DNA of 64,000 nucleotides, taken from Deltaproteobacteria bacterium. Its GTDB lineage: Bacteria > Desulfobacterota > Desulfomonilia > UBA1062. This document shows positions 62,786-64,000 of the stretch, in pieces. A program made the position numbers and the translations under genes. Positions within the stretch are counted from its first letter, which is position 1. Every line of letters starts with the position of its first letter. The notes beneath the pieces are model-generated. The model was given only the letters and a program-made list of their open reading frames with translations, did not search any database and was not told the origin of the DNA. Where the stretch lies: assembly GCA_018433775.1 (NCBI GenBank), contig JAHDQN010000022.1, positions 62,001-126,000 of the forward strand, written 5' to 3'.

Positions 62786-64000
62786 ATGCAGTTGCCTTTT
62801 GCAGGATTGCTGGGCCTTGCATCAGGTGCCATGGGCTTTGTCCAGAAGGTGTTCTCGCACCAGGGGTCGGGTGCCGCCGACTTCGATGCCGAGCTCGCCT
62901 CTGCAATGTCGGGCACGAACGATGCGGGCAAGACGCCGCTCTCCCGGATTCTGTCGGAAAAGGACTCCCTCGATGAAGAGGCCTTCCAAGAAATCATCGC
63001 CACGCCTGCCGGGATGCTCCTGTTCCAGTTCATGACGGCGCTGCGGGAAATGGGCTTGCAGTCCTCGGACATTCAAATGCTCGTGAACGGAGGCGGGTCT
63101 CAAATATCTGACGAGGCCCTCAAGGCGATCCTTGCCCGGCAGGGAATGGGAAGCAAGGATATCGCGGCACTGATGGCCGACCCTGCCATGAAGGCCGGGA
63201 TCAAGACCCAGATCGCGGCATCCTTCACAGAGGCCCTTCAAAACCGGGCTAACTCAGACGGGATCGATCTGGATGCCCTGCGGGCTCTCACCGCCTCGGA
63301 TGCAGATGCGGTGGACTCCATCATCGAACGGATCATGTCGGGCAAGCAGCTCATCAAAGGACAGGGCGCGGCATCAGGACAGAACGATTTCGCAGGCAGG
63401 CTGTCAGGGCAGCAGACAGACGCGCAGATCAGCCTGATTCAGCGGAATGCCTCCCATATCGCGGCCGAGATCAGGACAATGGTTGCCGAGGCACTGAAAA
63501 AGGCCTCTTCCCAGGGGCTGAGCAGTACGTCAGCCGGCAGCGCCATGCACGTCGAGAAAATGATCCGGACAGCGGGCGACACCTTCGGGGTGAGCAGCGA
63601 GGTCATGAGCGATCTCTTTTTCGCTGCGGATGAGGCTGCTCGAAGGCAGGCAGTAGAGCAGGTTATGGCCCAGGTGAACGCATATCTGAAATCCAATGCG
63701 GGTCAGAAACTGAGCGCGGAGTCGGCCGAAGCCCTTGCCTTTTTGAAGTCGGCCATGAGCGAGCAGGAGTTTGCAGGGATCGAGAACTCGCTCAAGCTCT
63801 GGCATACGGGACAGACACTGCCCGATACCAAGATCGTGCTCAACAGGGAGACCTATGAGGCCCTGGCCGGCAGGCTGGGCAACCGTACCCCGGAATCCTT
63901 CTACGAGCAGCATATGAAGAGCGTCATGGACCAGCTTCGGCAGACCCTGCCTTCCCAGATGAAAAACAGCGAGGGCAGCGTGACGCTCCGGCTCTATCCC
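62786..64000 (+). CDS. fliK: FliK-like flagellar hook-length control protein, 5' part (runs off the right edge)
   Basis: An open frame of 405 codons with no stop, running to the window edge. GGAGG lies five bases before ATG 62786. The N-terminal ~380 residues are low in complexity and rich in Ala, Gln, Ser and Asp, as expected for the ruler part of FliK. The last visible residues, GSVTLRLYP, match the beginning of the conserved FliK C-terminal domain (normally followed by P-x-LG). The assignment rests on this end, the composition and the sigma-54 promoter. Flagellar genes such as flgD and flgE probably follow. Confidence 0.65.
   Translation, partial: MQLPFAGLLGLASGAMGFVQKVFSHQGSGAADFDAELASAMSGTNDAGKTPLSRILSEKDSLDEEAFQEIIATPAGMLLFQFMTALREMGLQSSDIQMLVNGGGSQISDEALKAILARQGMGSKDIAALMADPAMKAGIKTQIAASFTEALQNRANSDGIDLDALRALTASDADAVDSIIERIMSGKQLIKGQGAASGQNDFAGRLSGQQTDAQISLIQRNASHIAAEIRTMVAEALKKASSQGLSSTSAGSAMHVEKMIRTAGDTFGVSSEVMSDLFFAADEAARRQAVEQVMAQVNAYLKSNAGQKLSAESAEALAFLKSAMSEQEFAGIENSLKLWHTGQTLPDTKIVLNRETYEALAGRLGNRTPESFYEQHMKSVMDQLRQTLPSQMKNSEGSVTLRLYP

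Overview
This 64 kb window is GC-rich, almost gap-free bacterial chromosome. Its gene families point to an anaerobic Desulfobacterota (former Deltaproteobacteria, Syntrophia/Syntrophobacter-like) organism. The pointers are an ETF linked to a membrane [4Fe-4S]/CCG-domain oxidoreductase, a two-subunit glycine decarboxylase, a deltaproteobacterial-style type II secretion set with GspN, a DUF4388/J-domain protein, and a sigma-54 promoter in front of a flagellar FliK-like gene. Genus is not assigned; that is inference from families and gene order, not a database match. No insertion sequence, prophage or CRISPR array was seen.

Layout. 1-4.3 kb: the end of an enoyl-CoA hydratase-like gene, then etfB-etfA-membrane oxidoreductase, a route from acyl-CoA oxidation to the quinone pool, closed by a strong terminator. 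4.4-8.8 kb: a cupin fused to what looks like half a glycosyltransferase, a small unknown gene, a DUF4388-J-TPR protein, a Cys-rich mini-protein, tRNA-Asn(GUU) and a class IV aminotransferase. 9.0-22.3 kb: one long forward block, yceD-rpmF-fabD-fabG-acpP-fabF-rpiB-glyA-nrdR-ribD-ribE-ribBA-ribH-nusB, an orphan M17 N-terminal-domain gene, and trkA-trkH. Many of these genes overlap, and plsX-fabH are absent from their usual place. 22.5-28.7 kb: a DUF3141 PHA-synthase-like protein, a DUF2795 mini-protein, a pentapeptide-repeat protein with DUF342/FapA, and a methyltransferase.

28.7-34.1 kb: a reverse-strand glycoconjugate-like cluster (GT4 glycosyltransferase, methyltransferase, alpha/alpha-toroid protein, hexapeptide acyltransferase, B12-type radical SAM protein). 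34.3-40.5 kb: a reverse-strand one-carbon block, folD-gcvT-gcvH-gcvPA-gcvPB, which runs directly into an ECF sigma factor and its zinc anti-sigma factor. 40.5-49.0 kb: an unknown protein, RNase P RNA, NAD synthetase, a CheZ-like protein, a metallo-beta-lactamase-fold protein, rfbC, an HD-GYP protein and thiamine diphosphokinase. 49.1-57.1 kb: a parvulin lipoprotein and gspF-G-H-I-J-K-L-M-N, without gspC, D or E. 57.1-64 kb: a phosphoribosyltransferase, a PAS-PAS-GGDEF diguanylate cyclase, a HAD hydrolase, an MFS transporter, an alpha/beta hydrolase, and the 5' part of a FliK-like gene behind a consensus sigma-54 promoter.

Together the genes cover fatty-acid synthesis and oxidation, flavin and folate/one-carbon metabolism, envelope export and glycan assembly, and c-di-GMP/motility control. 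The parts most worth a second look are the sigma/anti-sigma pair in the glycine-cleavage operon, the half-glycosyltransferase/cupin fusion, the toroid/radical-SAM glycan cluster and the FliK promoter.
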